This document shows positions 45,309 through 54,043 of a stretch of DNA of 64,000 nt, one piece after another. The stretch is from Streptococcus sanguinis (GTDB taxonomy: Bacteria > Bacillota > Bacilli > Lactobacillales > Streptococcaceae). The stretch's first letter is position 1. Each line of letters begins with the position of its first letter. The notes under the pieces were generated by a model. The model did no database searches. It saw only the letters and a list, made by a program, of their open reading frames with translations, and was not told the DNA's origin. Location: contig NZ_LS483364.1 of NCBI RefSeq assembly GCF_900475275.1, positions 1,116,001-1,180,000 on the forward strand. The letters are read 5' to 3'. Position numbers and translations under genes: made by a program.

Positions 45309-45657
45309 GGTATAATAAAGAAAAGGCTTTCTTATGAATTAGATTACATAAATTATTTTATGTAATCTAATCTTGTGTAGAGGTCGAAGTAGCTAAAATT
45401 TTACAAATTACAGACAATCGTTATTCGGAGTGATTATATCCGATGAGCGACTTAGTAAGTCTGTAAGGTTGAACGCCGATAGCGGCAGCTGTAGCAACTT
45501 GAGATACGTTTCGTATCCAAGTTACTTGTAGAGTTGAACATGGGCTAAAAGCTCGGAAAAAAGATAAATCTCCTTGGCTTCATCGAAGCTTGCGTAGATT
45601 TCCTATTTTTCAGTCGCTTTTTACGCCCTTAGTATCATAATTAGAATTGGAGAGGTC
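45309..45657 (+). other. Structured non-coding spacer inside the dehydrogenase operon
   Basis: No ORF. TATAAT at 45311-45316 starts it. Then a 14-pair perfect inverted repeat (45339-45370), TACAGAC (45409-45415) with GTCTGTA (45459-45465) enclosing TCGGA/TCCGA, GCCG-ATAG-CGGC, a long hairpin AACTT..GATACG-TTT-CGTATC..AAGTT (45496-45523), and near the end AAATCT..GCTTC-ATC-GAAGC..AGATTT (45566-45601) followed by a T-rich stretch. GGAG precedes the E2 ATG. It looks like an sRNA gene or leader/attenuator controlling E2-E3-lplA. I do not recognise the family. Confidence 0.55.
45339..45370. repeat. Perfect 14-bp inverted repeat with ACATAA core
   Basis: TTAGATTACATAAA and TTTATGTAATCTAA with a TTAT loop, perfect over 14 pairs, 30 bases after the E1 beta stop. 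No T run follows, so it is a poor intrinsic terminator; it could be an operator, an mRNA-stabilising hairpin or a processing site. Confidence 0.75.
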
Positions 45658-46701
45658 ATGGCTGATGACAAGCTAAGAGCGACTCCTGCAGCTAGAAAGT
45701 TAGCGGATGATTTGGGAATCAACCTCTATGATGTTTCTGGCTCAGGTGCAAATGGTCGTGTCCACAAAGAAGACGTGGAAACTTATAAAGATACAAATGT
45801 GGTGCGCATTTCACCACTGGCAAAACGAATTGCCCAAGAACACAATATTGCTTGGCAAGAGATTCAAGGAACTGGCCATCGTGGCAAGATTATGAAGAAA
45901 GATGTTCTTGCTTTCTTGCCTGAGAATGTTGAGAGCGATACAATCAAATCTCCTGCTCAAATTGAAAAAGTTGAAGAAGTGCCTGATAATGTCACTCCTT
46001 ACGGTGAAATTGAGCGTATTCCAATGACGCCAATGCGGAAGGTTATCGCTCAGCGGATGGTAGAATCTTACCTGACGGCGCCAACATTCACACTTAACTA
46101 TGATGTTGATATGACAGAAATGCTGGCCTTGCGTAAAAAAGTGCTGGAGCCAATCATGGAAGCAACTGGCAAGAAAGTAACTGTTACAGACCTGCTTTCG
46201 CTGGCTGTTGTGAAAACACTGATGAAGCATCCTTATCTCAACTCAACTTTGACAGAGGATGGCAAGACCATTATCACACACAACTATGTCAACCTTTCAA
46301 TGGCAGTCGGTATGGATAACGGCCTGATGACACCAGTTGTCTACAATGCAGAAAAAATGAGCCTATCAGAGCTTGTGGTAGCCTTTAAAGATGTGATCGG
46401 ACGTACTTTGGAAGGCAAGTTGGCTCCAAGCGAGCTGCAAAACTCAACCTTCACAATCAGTAACTTGGGTATGTTTGGCGTTCAGTCCTTTGGTCCAATC
46501 ATCAACCAGCCAAACTCTGCTATCTTGGGTGTGAGCTCGACAGTAGAGAAACCTGTTGTTGTTAATGGCGAAATTGTTATTCGTCCAATTATGAGTCTGG
46601 GCTTGACCATCGACCACCGTGTAGTTGATGGAATGGCTGGAGCTAAGTTTATGAAGGATTTGAAGGCTTTGATTGAAGATCCAATTTCAATGTTGGTATA
46701 A
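45658..46701 (+). CDS. pdhC: Dihydrolipoamide acyltransferase E2, without lipoyl domain
   Basis: A 347-residue E2. It has two peripheral-subunit-binding domains in tandem (about 6-41, ATPAARKLADDLGINL; and about 48-85, ISPLAKRIAQEHNIAW) and the catalytic acyltransferase domain (about 115-347) with the active histidine in TIDHRVVDGM. The N-terminal lipoyl domain found in most E2 proteins is absent: translation begins directly before the first binding domain. The lipoyl domain is instead on E3. Same architecture in pneumococcus. Confidence 0.94.
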   Translation: MADDKLRATPAARKLADDLGINLYDVSGSGANGRVHKEDVETYKDTNVVRISPLAKRIAQEHNIAWQEIQGTGHRGKIMKKDVLAFLPENVESDTIKSPAQIEKVEEVPDNVTPYGEIERIPMTPMRKVIAQRMVESYLTAPTFTLNYDVDMTEMLALRKKVLEPIMEATGKKVTVTDLLSLAVVKTLMKHPYLNSTLTEDGKTIITHNYVNLSMAVGMDNGLMTPVVYNAEKMSLSELVVAFKDVIGRTLEGKLAPSELQNSTFTISNLGMFGVQSFGPIINQPNSAILGVSSTVEKPVVVNGEIVIRPIMSLGLTIDHRVVDGMAGAKFMKDLKALIEDPISMLV

Positions 46702-46779
46702 GATTTTATTTTCTTTGCTATTCTAAAAAGCGAAGAAGCACTCAGCAAATGAAAAATTAAATTAGAAAAGGAAAGAAAA

Positions 46780-48486
46780 ATGGCTTTAGAAGTAATTATG
46801 CCAAAAGCCGGTGTGGATATGACCGAAGGGCAAATTGTCCAATGGAATAAGAAAGTCGGCGAATTTGTCAAAGAAGGGGAAATCCTTCTGGAAATCATGA
46901 CTGACAAGGTCAGCATGGAATTGGAAGCTGAAGAAGATGGCTATCTGATTGCCATTCTCAAAGGAGACGGTGAAACCGTGCCAGTAACGGAAGTCATCGG
47001 TTACTTGGGAGAAGAAGGAGAAAACATTCCAACTGCTGGCGGATCTGCACCTGCGGAAGCACCAACTCCTGCAACAGCGGCAGCAAACACAGATGATGAT
47101 AAGAGCGATGATGCTTACGATATCGTTGTTATCGGTGGTGGACCTGCTGGTTATGTAGCGGCTATCAAAGCAGCCCAGCTGGGTGGCAAGATTGCCTTGG
47201 TTGAGAAGTCTGAGCTAGGCGGAACCTGCTTGAATCGTGGTTGTATCCCTACAAAGACTTACCTGCACAATGCTGAAATCATTGAAAGCCTTGGTCACGC
47301 TGCTAATCGCGGTATCATCATTGAAAATCCAAGCTTCTCAGTGGACATGGACAAGGTTCTGGAAACAAAAAATAAGGTTGTTAATACGCTTGTTGGCGGT
47401 GTTGCTGGCCTTCTTCGCAGCTATGGCGTAGATGTTCATAAGGGAATTGGTACTATTACTAAAGACAAGAATGTTCTTGTAAACGGTAGCGAGCTGGTAG
47501 AAACAAAGAAGATTATCTTGGCTGGTGGTTCAAAAGTCAGCAAGATCAATGTTCCTGGTATGGAATCATCTCTTGTTATGACCAGCGATGATATTCTGGA
47601 AATGAACGAAGTACCAGAAAATCTGGTAATTATCGGCGGTGGTGTTGTCGGTATTGAGCTTGGACAAGCCTTCATGACATTTGGCTCAAAAGTCACTGTT
47701 ATCGAAATGATGGACCGCATCGTACCAGCTATGGATGCGGAAGTTTCTAAAAACCTTCGCCTCATCTTAGAGCGCAAGGGGATGAAAATTCTGACTGAAA
47801 CTAAGTTGGAAGAAATCATCGAAGAAAATGGTAAACTTCGTATCAAGGTTGAAGGAAAAGAAGATATTCTAGCAGATAAGGCTCTGCTGTCTATCGGACG
47901 TGTGCCAGACTTAGAAGGTATTGGTGAGGTCGAGTTCGAACTGGATCGCGGCCGTATCAAGGTCAATGAGTACATGGAAACTTCTGTTCCAGGTATTTAC
48001 GCACCAGGTGATATCAATGGTACTAAGATGCTGGCTCATGCAGCCTTCCGCATGGGTGAAGTTGCTGCTGAAAATGCTCTGAAGGGTAACCACCATGTTG
48101 CCAAACTCAATCTGACACCTGCAGCCATCTACACCCTGCCAGAAGTAGCAGCAGTTGGTTTGACAGAAGAGCAAGCTCGTGAGAAATACGATGTAGCAAT
48201 TGGTAAGTTCAACTTCGCTGCTAACGGCCGTGCTATCGCTTCAGACGCAGCTCAAGGCTTCGTTAAAGTCATCGCTGACAAGAAGTATGGTGAAGTCCTC
48301 GGTGTTCATATCATTGGTCCTGCGGCTGCAGAATTGATCAACGAAGCATCAACCATCATCGAAATGGAAATCACCGTAGAAGAAATGCTTAAGACCATTC
48401 ACGGTCACCCAACCTTCTCAGAAGTTATGTACGAAGCATTTGCTGATGTACTGGGATTGGCAGTTCACTCACCTAAGAAAAAATAA
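46780..48486 (+). CDS. pdhD: Dihydrolipoamide dehydrogenase E3 with N-terminal lipoyl domain
   Basis: A 568-residue protein, about 100 longer than a standard E3. Residues 1-80 are a lipoyl domain with the modifiable lysine K43 in MTDKVSME; an Ala/Pro/Asp linker (about 86-112) leads to the FAD/NAD oxidoreductase with VVIGGGPAGY (117-125) and the redox disulfide C150/C155 in GGTCLNRGCIPTK. The dimerisation domain ends in GHPTFSE. This is the only lipoyl domain seen in the operon. It follows E2 by 78 bases. Confidence 0.95.
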   Translation: MALEVIMPKAGVDMTEGQIVQWNKKVGEFVKEGEILLEIMTDKVSMELEAEEDGYLIAILKGDGETVPVTEVIGYLGEEGENIPTAGGSAPAEAPTPATAAANTDDDKSDDAYDIVVIGGGPAGYVAAIKAAQLGGKIALVEKSELGGTCLNRGCIPTKTYLHNAEIIESLGHAANRGIIIENPSFSVDMDKVLETKNKVVNTLVGGVAGLLRSYGVDVHKGIGTITKDKNVLVNGSELVETKKIILAGGSKVSKINVPGMESSLVMTSDDILEMNEVPENLVIIGGGVVGIELGQAFMTFGSKVTVIEMMDRIVPAMDAEVSKNLRLILERKGMKILTETKLEEIIEENGKLRIKVEGKEDILADKALLSIGRVPDLEGIGEVEFELDRGRIKVNEYMETSVPGIYAPGDINGTKMLAHAAFRMGEVAAENALKGNHHVAKLNLTPAAIYTLPEVAAVGLTEEQAREKYDVAIGKFNFAANGRAIASDAAQGFVKVIADKKYGEVLGVHIIGPAAAELINEASTIIEMEITVEEMLKTIHGHPTFSEVMYEAFADVLGLAVHSPKKK

Positions 48487-48552
48487 TTTAAAAGATAGAT
48501 TAGACTGGGCATAAAACATTGTTCCAGTCTCTATCGTATAAAGAGGTAGCTT

Positions 48553-49542
48553 ATGAAATACATTGTTAACTACTCAAATGATACAGCTTTTAATATCGCT
48601 TTGGAAGAATATGCTTTCAAACACCTCTTAGATGAGGATGAAATTTTCCTGCTCTGGATTAACAAACCCTCTATCATAGTGGGGCGTCACCAAAATACCA
48701 TCGAAGAAATCAACCGTGATTATGTCCGTGAGCATGGTATTGAAGTAGTGCGTCGTATCAGTGGCGGAGGTGCCGTTTATCATGATCTAAACAACCTCAA
48801 CTACACCATTATCTCTAAGGAAAGCGAAGATCGTGCTTTTGACTTCAAGAGTTTTTCTACGCCAGTTATCAATACCTTGGCAGAGCTTGGGGTAAAGGCT
48901 GAATTCACTGGCCGCAATGACCTAGAGATTGATGGCAAAAAGTTCTGTGGCAATGCTCAGGCCTATATTAACGGCCGTATCATGCACCATGGTTGCCTGC
49001 TCTTTGATGTTAATCTGTCCGTCTTGGCCAATGCGCTTAAGGTTTCTAAAGACAAGTTCGAATCAAAAGGAGTTAAATCCGTCCGTGCCCGTGTAACCAA
49101 TATTGTCAATGAATTGCCAGAAAAGATTACCGTCGAAGAATTCCGAGACCTGCTTCTGGACTATATGAAGAAAGAATATCCAGAAATGACAGAGTATGTC
49201 TTCTCTGAGAAAGAACTGGAAGAAATCAAGCAAATCAGAGATAGCAAGTTTGGAACTTGGGACTGGAACTACGGTAAATCACCTGAATACAATGTGCGCC
49301 GTGGCACCAAGTTTACCAGCGGTAAGGTAGAAATCTTTGCCAATGTTGTTGAATCCAAGATTCAGGATATTAAAATCTATGGAGACTTCTTTGGTATTGA
49401 GGATGTAGCAGCAGTAGAAGATGTGCTGCGCGGCGTTAAATACGAGCGCGAAGATGTCCTTAAAGCTCTTGAAACGATTGATATTAGCCGCTACTTTGCT
49501 GGAATCAGCAGAGAAGAGATTGCCGAAGCTATCGTCGGTTAA
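48553..49542 (+). CDS. lplA: Lipoate-protein ligase
   Basis: A 329-residue LplA, which attaches lipoate via lipoyl-AMP to lipoyl lysines. RRISGGGAVYHDLNNLNY (about 73-90) and the later GRNDLEIDGKKFCGNAQ (about 120-136) are the family motifs; a C-terminal accessory domain is included. It lies 66 bases after E3, so the substrate lipoyl domain and its ligase are in one operon. Terminator follows. Confidence 0.95.
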   Translation: MKYIVNYSNDTAFNIALEEYAFKHLLDEDEIFLLWINKPSIIVGRHQNTIEEINRDYVREHGIEVVRRISGGGAVYHDLNNLNYTIISKESEDRAFDFKSFSTPVINTLAELGVKAEFTGRNDLEIDGKKFCGNAQAYINGRIMHHGCLLFDVNLSVLANALKVSKDKFESKGVKSVRARVTNIVNELPEKITVEEFRDLLLDYMKKEYPEMTEYVFSEKELEEIKQIRDSKFGTWDWNYGKSPEYNVRRGTKFTSGKVEIFANVVESKIQDIKIYGDFFGIEDVAAVEDVLRGVKYEREDVLKALETIDISRYFAGISREEIAEAIVG

Positions 49543-49558
49543 AATATGACATAAAGAA

Positions 49559-49587
49559 AACCAAGCTCTCGAAGAGTTTAGTTTTTT
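49559..49587 (+). terminator. Terminator after lplA
   Basis: AACCAAGCTCT and AGAGTTTAGTT pair over ten of eleven positions with a CGA loop, then TTTTTT. Confidence 0.78.
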
Positions 49588-49707
49588 ATGTAAACAGTAT
49601 ATTTCAAATCAACAACATTCTTACGTTTCCTTAACCAGCTAGTTTTCTCTAGGTTTTATCTACCAGATATGATAAAATGATAGGGAACCAGAGAAAGGGG
49701 TGCCTTG

Positions 49708-50346
49708 ATGCAAAAAGTCCCAGTAGAAAGCCTTGATCTGTTTGAGCAGTTGGATCGCACAGTTGTAGCTTTTCTGAAGAAAAAACCATCTCCTAATCCA
49801 GACAACTTTTATGTTAGCATATCTCCAGAAGATTATGAGAAAAAGAAAGAAGAATTTGAAAAATCAGGCTATCAAGCCGTGAAATTACCGCTTGGCATGG
49901 CGTTAGATAATGTTATTCAGCAACCTTCTTTCCAAAACCTAGTCATTGGCGGGCTCTACATGGTAGATGTCTTCGTTCCCAAGGAAGATCTGATGCCCTT
50001 GAAGGACCTTGTCGACAGCTTTTGCATCATGTTTGCAGCAGCTAATAACCGGATAGAGAATATCAAGGCTTACGATTTGATGAAGAGTAAGACAGTTTAC
50101 TTTATAGGAAAACTCTTTACGGATAATCCTCAGCCGGGTGATGAAATTAGCTTTGAAGGGCTGAATAGAGAGACAGCAGAAGGCTCCTACGAAGCGGTCA
50201 AATGCTTCCTAACTAGAGAAAGCGCTGAAAAGTACAACTCTAAAAATCGACCTGTCACAGCAGCAAATCTAGAACATCTCAAGCACTTCTGGGGCAAACC
50301 GCTGATTGTTGAACCTCATCGTAATTATTGGATTGAGTTTTTATAA
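49708..50346 (+). CDS. Hypothetical protein
   Basis: A 212-residue soluble protein without signal peptide or membrane segment. I do not recognise it. Notable parts are MQKVPVESLDLFEQLDRTVV, FYVSISPEDYEKKKEEFEKSG in two adjoining pieces, FVPKEDLMPLKDLVDSF and a C-terminal HRNYWIEFL. ATG 49708 has AAAGGGG upstream; the TTG directly before it is rejected. A -10 TAAAAT with extended TG lies near 49673. It is monocistronic, between lplA and xerS. Confidence 0.6.
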   Translation: MQKVPVESLDLFEQLDRTVVAFLKKKPSPNPDNFYVSISPEDYEKKKEEFEKSGYQAVKLPLGMALDNVIQQPSFQNLVIGGLYMVDVFVPKEDLMPLKDLVDSFCIMFAAANNRIENIKAYDLMKSKTVYFIGKLFTDNPQPGDEISFEGLNRETAEGSYEAVKCFLTRESAEKYNSKNRPVTAANLEHLKHFWGKPLIVEPHRNYWIEFL

Positions 50347-50348
50347 GA

Positions 50349-50386
50349 AAAAGAGCGAAGCATCTAAACTAGATTTTCGCTCTTTT
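50349..50386 (+). terminator. Terminator after the hypothetical gene
   Basis: AAAGAGCGAA and TTCGCTCTTTT with an inner ATCTA/TAGAT stem form a stable hairpin with flanking A and T tracts; it probably works on both strands, also for minus-strand xerS. Confidence 0.85.
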
Positions 50387-50402
50387 GTTATTATTGTTTT
50401 AT

Positions 50403-50424
50403 TTACATATTTTAAATTATGTAA
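50403..50424. repeat. TTACATA/TATGTAA inverted repeat at the end of xerS
   Basis: TTACATA (50403-50409) and TATGTAA (50418-50424) with an eight-base AT spacer, one base after the xerS stop codon on its downstream side. Same core as the repeats at 37282-37307 and 45339-45370. Confidence 0.5.
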
Positions 50425-50425
50425 T

Positions 50426-51496
50426 TTATAGTTTGTCCAAAGCGTTCTTTTGTTCATCATTGACAATGTGGGTGTAGAGGTCCGTTACCTGAGTGCTAGC
50501 ATGCCCTAGCTGATGACTGACGAGAACTTGAGATTTGGTTGCATCGTATAAACGTGTAGCAAGTGTGTGGCGGAGTTTGTGAGGCGTCACTCGCACCTTG
50601 AAGCTCTCAGAATACTTGGCCACCATTTTTTCAACACTGGAAGCATCGATTCGATTCGGAGTGCCTCGGTATTCAGTCAAAAAGAATGCTGTATCCGTCT
50701 TTTCGGCCTTGTATCGTTTGCTTCGAATACTCAGGTACTCCTCTAAATAGGACTTGGCAAAAGCAGCAACATTGACAGAGTCCCTTTTTCCGCCTTTTCT
50801 TGTCACTTCAATGACCATCATTTTGAGATTGATGTCTTTCAGATCCAGATTAACAGCTTCAGACAGACGAACGCCAGAGGCTAGTAGCAAGGCAATAATG
50901 GCTAGATCACGTTCCTTGTTCTTGTTGAAGGAGGACAGAGCTCGATTAGAGAGTTTCTTGGGGTACTCCGTATCAATATACTGGAGAAATTCTTCTGTCT
51001 CATCCCCTAAAAAGAGCTTCTGCTTAATATTCTCTGCACGGGCTGCCAGAGTTTCCTTTTTCTTCTTAGTAGCAACTTTTTTCATCACATTTCGATAGAA
51101 GTAAGGCTCGCCCTGTTCGTTTTCGACTTCCTCAGTCAAATATTTGTAGAGGCTAGATAAAGCCGAAAGAGTCCGGTTAATGGTTGTCTGGGAAACACCA
51201 TTTTGAGTTGTATTGGCATTGAGAAGCGGCCGCTCGCGCAGATAAAGAATGAAGGCTTCCATGTCTTTTTTGGTCATATTTTCCAAGATTGAGAGAGGAA
51301 TCTCAGCAATATGCGAAGCATCCGTGATACCAGATTCTAGCATCCAGTTAAAAAAGCGATCATATTCTTTGAGATATTCGTATAAGGTTGTAAAACTATA
51401 AGGCACCGCCAGCTTAGACTGGTAATATTCCAGAATGTACCAGGGCATAGTGGCTTTGAGTCTATCAATTCTTTCTAATAACAGTTCACGTCTCAT
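50426..51496 (-). CDS. xerS: Tyrosine recombinase XerS
   Basis: A 356-residue tyrosine recombinase, the single-protein chromosome-dimer resolvase of streptococci. The catalytic set is R210 (ASGVRLSEA), K234, H306 and R309 ([12 protein letters not shown]), H332 (LGHAS) and nucleophile Y341 (DLYTHI). An N-terminal SAM-like core-binding domain spans about 10-125. ATG 51496 has GGAG at a good distance; a GTG at 51499 is an alternative. Its promoter runs into the difSL site, where it acts together with FtsK. Confidence 0.97.
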   Translation of the reverse strand: MRRELLLERIDRLKATMPWYILEYYQSKLAVPYSFTTLYEYLKEYDRFFNWMLESGITDASHIAEIPLSILENMTKKDMEAFILYLRERPLLNANTTQNGVSQTTINRTLSALSSLYKYLTEEVENEQGEPYFYRNVMKKVATKKKKETLAARAENIKQKLFLGDETEEFLQYIDTEYPKKLSNRALSSFNKNKERDLAIIALLLASGVRLSEAVNLDLKDINLKMMVIEVTRKGGKRDSVNVAAFAKSYLEEYLSIRSKRYKAEKTDTAFFLTEYRGTPNRIDASSVEKMVAKYSESFKVRVTPHKLRHTLATRLYDATKSQVLVSHQLGHASTQVTDLYTHIVNDEQKNALDKL

Positions 51497-51524
51497 CACA
51501 TTTCTCCGTTTTTTCTATAATGGT

Positions 51525-51553
51525 AGTATAGCATATCTAGATATATTTTTCAA
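51525..51553 (-). promoter_or_regulatory. xerS promoter overlapping difSL
   Basis: On the minus strand the -35 TTGAAA (51548-51553), a 17-base spacer and -10 TATACT (51525-51530). The -35 is the outer end of one recombinase arm of difSL. The spacer contains the perfect palindrome ATATCTAGATAT (51533-51544). Transcription starts near 51518, about 22 bases before the ATG. Confidence 0.7.
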
Positions 51554-51578
51554 GAAAATTATAGTTTTTCGGAAAGAT
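51548..51578. other. difSL chromosome-dimer resolution site
   Basis: The 31 bases match, in reverse orientation, the streptococcal/lactococcal dif site recognised by XerS (outer arms TTTCAAGAAAATTAT and GTTTTTCGGAAA) at all but one position as I remember it, with G for A near the right end. It is 52 bases upstream of xerS, the known location in streptococci. It marks the replication-terminus region. Confidence 0.9.
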
Positions 51579-51623
51579 GATAGAGGGAAGTAAGCAATCT
51601 CACTTTACTACAAAATAGATAAT

Positions 51624-51666
51624 AAAAACAAGACAGAATTGATGAGCTAAACTCTGTCTTGTTTTT
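51624..51666. terminator. Terminator after the MepB-like gene
   Basis: AAAAACAAGACAGA and TCTGTCTTGTTTTT, a 14-pair perfect hairpin with A and T tracts on both sides, ending the minus-strand MepB-like transcript. Confidence 0.88.
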
Positions 51667-51674
51667 CCTAAAAC

Positions 51675-52124
51675 TTATTCTTCTAATTCGATTTTTTGAA
51701 AATAATCCAGTTGCCATTTTTGTGTTGCCTGAGCTGTTTTATTTAAATGTGTGCACCAGGACGGATAAAACCGCATAGCCATCTTTCCTTTACAATCCTT
51801 TGTAGAAAGAATTTTTTTACTAATAGCCACCTCTTTGGGAGTTATAAATAAACCGCAATGACAGTCGTCGATAACGACAATAACCAGTTCATCACCCAAG
51901 TCTCTATCAGTATAAGGAATATTCTTGTTGTCTTGGTCTTTTTTCCAAAAGACTGTAAAGTATCCTTCTTTTTTGGGTGTTTTCTTTGCCAAACGGCATC
52001 TTTTATATTCTTGATTATCCTTTGGCTTAATTAAAATGCTTTCATAGTCTTCGTCTTCGTTCCATTTTTCATTTACCAGATCAAAGTCACCATAATACCT
52101 ATGGAGAATGTCTGTCATTTTCAT
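51675..52124 (-). CDS. MepB family protein
   Basis: A 149-residue soluble protein resembling MepB, the third protein encoded beside the MepRA multidrug efflux system in Staphylococcus aureus; its function is unresolved. Recognisable segments are YTVFW-like YFTVFWKKD, IVVIDDCHCGLFITPKEVAISKKILS in adjoining pieces, and the C-terminal MAMRFYPSW. No efflux pump or MarR gene is nearby. It is 52 bases downstream of the DUF915 hydrolase gene in the same direction. Confidence 0.72.
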   Translation of the reverse strand: MKMTDILHRYYGDFDLVNEKWNEDEDYESILIKPKDNQEYKRCRLAKKTPKKEGYFTVFWKKDQDNKNIPYTDRDLGDELVIVVIDDCHCGLFITPKEVAISKKILSTKDCKGKMAMRFYPSWCTHLNKTAQATQKWQLDYFQKIELEE

Positions 52125-52176
52125 TGTTTTATTGCCTTTCTAATTTTTATTAAAATTAAATTATGTAAAATAATTA

Positions 52177-52962
52177 TTAGAATAAAAACTCCCTAATCAA
52201 ATCAACTACTTGCTCATTTTGCGGCAGTAAAGAATGATGGGCGTCCTTGCCTACGATGACGACCTCTCTGTGTGAAGCAATCTTTCCTTTATAAATCAAA
52301 CTCCCAGCTTCTACACTGCTTTTATGGACAATTCCGTCTCCATCTCGGAAAAAGATTCCCAAAATTGATAAATGCTGAAGCTTTTTAGGAAGTTTTTCCT
52401 GATTGGCTACAAAGTCATCTAACATCTCAACTCGATGATTGAGATTTTTCTTGTTCAGATTATAAGGACTGCCAATAGTCAGGAGCTTTTCCATCTCCAC
52501 CCCAGAATGGTTTGCAAGGTATTGCTGCAGGAATACTGTATAAATTAGACCACCGTTAGAGTGCCCCAGCGCCTTAAAACTGTTAAAAGAATACTTATCT
52601 AGCAAGACAGTCAAGGCAGCATCAAACATGGCCGCCTGCTGCTTGATGTTTTCATAACCATCGCGATTATTTTGAAAGCCAACCACAAAAATAGGATTTC
52701 TGTCCTTGCGCTTCAAATGCCCTCTGTAGGTCATGTGTCCGTCATTCCAGACTTTAATACGGACCAGACTATGACGCGGATGCTGATTCCGATTGAGCTT
52801 TTTAACCATTCGATTAAATCTATTTTCTGTTGCCGAACTACCTGGAATCATGATAATAGGATCAATTGATTGTTTGCTGGCAGGCAGCTGTTTGATTGAT
52901 CGCGCAACTAAATTATTAATCAGAGTATTAATTTTTAGAAATAAAGCTGTAAAGTAATTCAT
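52177..52962 (-). CDS. DUF915 alpha/beta hydrolase
   Basis: A 261-residue hydrolase with oxyanion-side IIMIPGSSATENRF (about 36-49), nucleophile S135 in LGHSNGGLIY, a likely acid in FRDGDGIVH and histidine in DAHHSLLP. The N-terminus has a moderately hydrophobic stretch but no clear signal peptide, unlike the paralogue at 60785-61639. It overlaps the stop of the AT-rich membrane-protein gene by ATGA, so the three genes are one translationally coupled operon. Substrate unknown. Confidence 0.82.
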   Translation of the reverse strand: MNYFTALFLKINTLINNLVARSIKQLPASKQSIDPIIMIPGSSATENRFNRMVKKLNRNQHPRHSLVRIKVWNDGHMTYRGHLKRKDRNPIFVVGFQNNRDGYENIKQQAAMFDAALTVLLDKYSFNSFKALGHSNGGLIYTVFLQQYLANHSGVEMEKLLTIGSPYNLNKKNLNHRVEMLDDFVANQEKLPKKLQHLSILGIFFRDGDGIVHKSSVEAGSLIYKGKIASHREVVIVGKDAHHSLLPQNEQVVDLIREFLF

Positions 52963-54038
52963 CTTATTAATAAGTCTTTGTATATTCTGTTTCGTCTATA
53001 TTTAAAAACTTTTTGGATTTTGATGACCTCATTATTATTAAACCTTATAAAATAATTAAAAAAATTATTATTCCATTGAGCATATTTGTAGTTTATTTTA
53101 GACTTTACCTTTACAATTTCGCTATTTGGAAAACCAATTAGGTCAATAATTTTAGGAAGATCAAGATTCCTCTTTATAATTCTCCTAATTTTTCTTTGAT
53201 TGACTTTCATTTTAACAGGTAAATTGCTGTTAGATATTTTTTTCTTTATTAATAATTTTTTTCTGAAATATAAGACTAACTTTGTTTTATAATCAAAATC
53301 TACTCCATAAATTATCCATTTGCGTTTGGAGCGTTTATCAATACTAGCTAAATTAAGTCTATTGTCCTTACTATAAAACTCAAGCGCCTCATAGTCTTGT
53401 CGTGTAAAAGGAAATTTATTTTTATACTTTATATATTCTAAAGAAAATGACAATCGAAAGGATAGAAGAATAAGAATTATAGTGTACATCCACGCATCAT
53501 TGTAGGTTAAAGCTCTTTCCGTATTTTGCTTGTTGGCAACAATCATACTAGCTAAAAATATTGCAATTTCTATACCAAGTCCTAAAAACTTTTTATATTC
53601 AATCCAATTAAAAGCTGTTTTTTGAAAGAAATCATCATGCAACTCTGGTTTTAAATATAAAAAACTTGTTATAAATTTTCTATATAGAACCAAAGATATT
53701 AATGAGTATAAAACTGAAATGCCAATTATATTCTCCCAAACAAGTCCTCCCCATTTTGTCTGAGATTCTAAACTCATATTTTTATCATAAGCAAAACTAT
53801 AATCTCTTGTGAGGAATCCTAAACATCCTAATAAAAAGAAAGAAATAAAAAGCATACTAAGAATTCTAAGAAAAGTATTATCAAAACATTTCTTTCTATT
53901 CAATCTAAAAATAAGAAAAATAAATATACAGTTCACAATAAAGAAGTAAGATAAATAGCTATTGTGACCATCATACTGTTGTGTATTGAATATAATGGAA
54001 TACCAAGTATAATAAAAATAATCTTTTATTAGATTCAC
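52959..54038 (-). CDS. AT-rich multi-pass membrane protein of unknown function
   Basis: A 359-residue protein with about five membrane segments (near 30-46, 58-78, 98-118, 150-168, 180-200) and a strongly basic C-terminal region of about 150 residues (KKLLIKKKI, KVNQRKIRRIIKR) that should face the cytosol. No family is recognised. The gene is conspicuously AT-rich, with many ATA, AAA and TTT codons, unlike ffh next to it. It lies five bases after the small membrane-protein gene and overlaps the DUF915 gene. Confidence 0.68.
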   Translation of the reverse strand: MNLIKDYFYYTWYSIIFNTQQYDGHNSYLSYFFIVNCIFIFLIFRLNRKKCFDNTFLRILSMLFISFFLLGCLGFLTRDYSFAYDKNMSLESQTKWGGLVWENIIGISVLYSLISLVLYRKFITSFLYLKPELHDDFFQKTAFNWIEYKKFLGLGIEIAIFLASMIVANKQNTERALTYNDAWMYTIILILLSFRLSFSLEYIKYKNKFPFTRQDYEALEFYSKDNRLNLASIDKRSKRKWIIYGVDFDYKTKLVLYFRKKLLIKKKISNSNLPVKMKVNQRKIRRIIKRNLDLPKIIDLIGFPNSEIVKVKSKINYKYAQWNNNFFNYFIRFNNNEVIKIQKVFKYRRNRIYKDLLIR

Positions 54039-54043
54039 TCATC

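Noticed and set aside
45309..45657. Pneumococcal BOX or RUP repeat in the E1 beta-E2 spacer
   Set aside because: The boxA/boxC sequences I remember do not match, nor do RUP ends; no target-site duplication is visible.
50426..51496. Integrase of a mobile element
   Set aside because: The tyrosine recombinase is XerS with its dif site in the standard place; no attachment-site duplications or phage genes are near.
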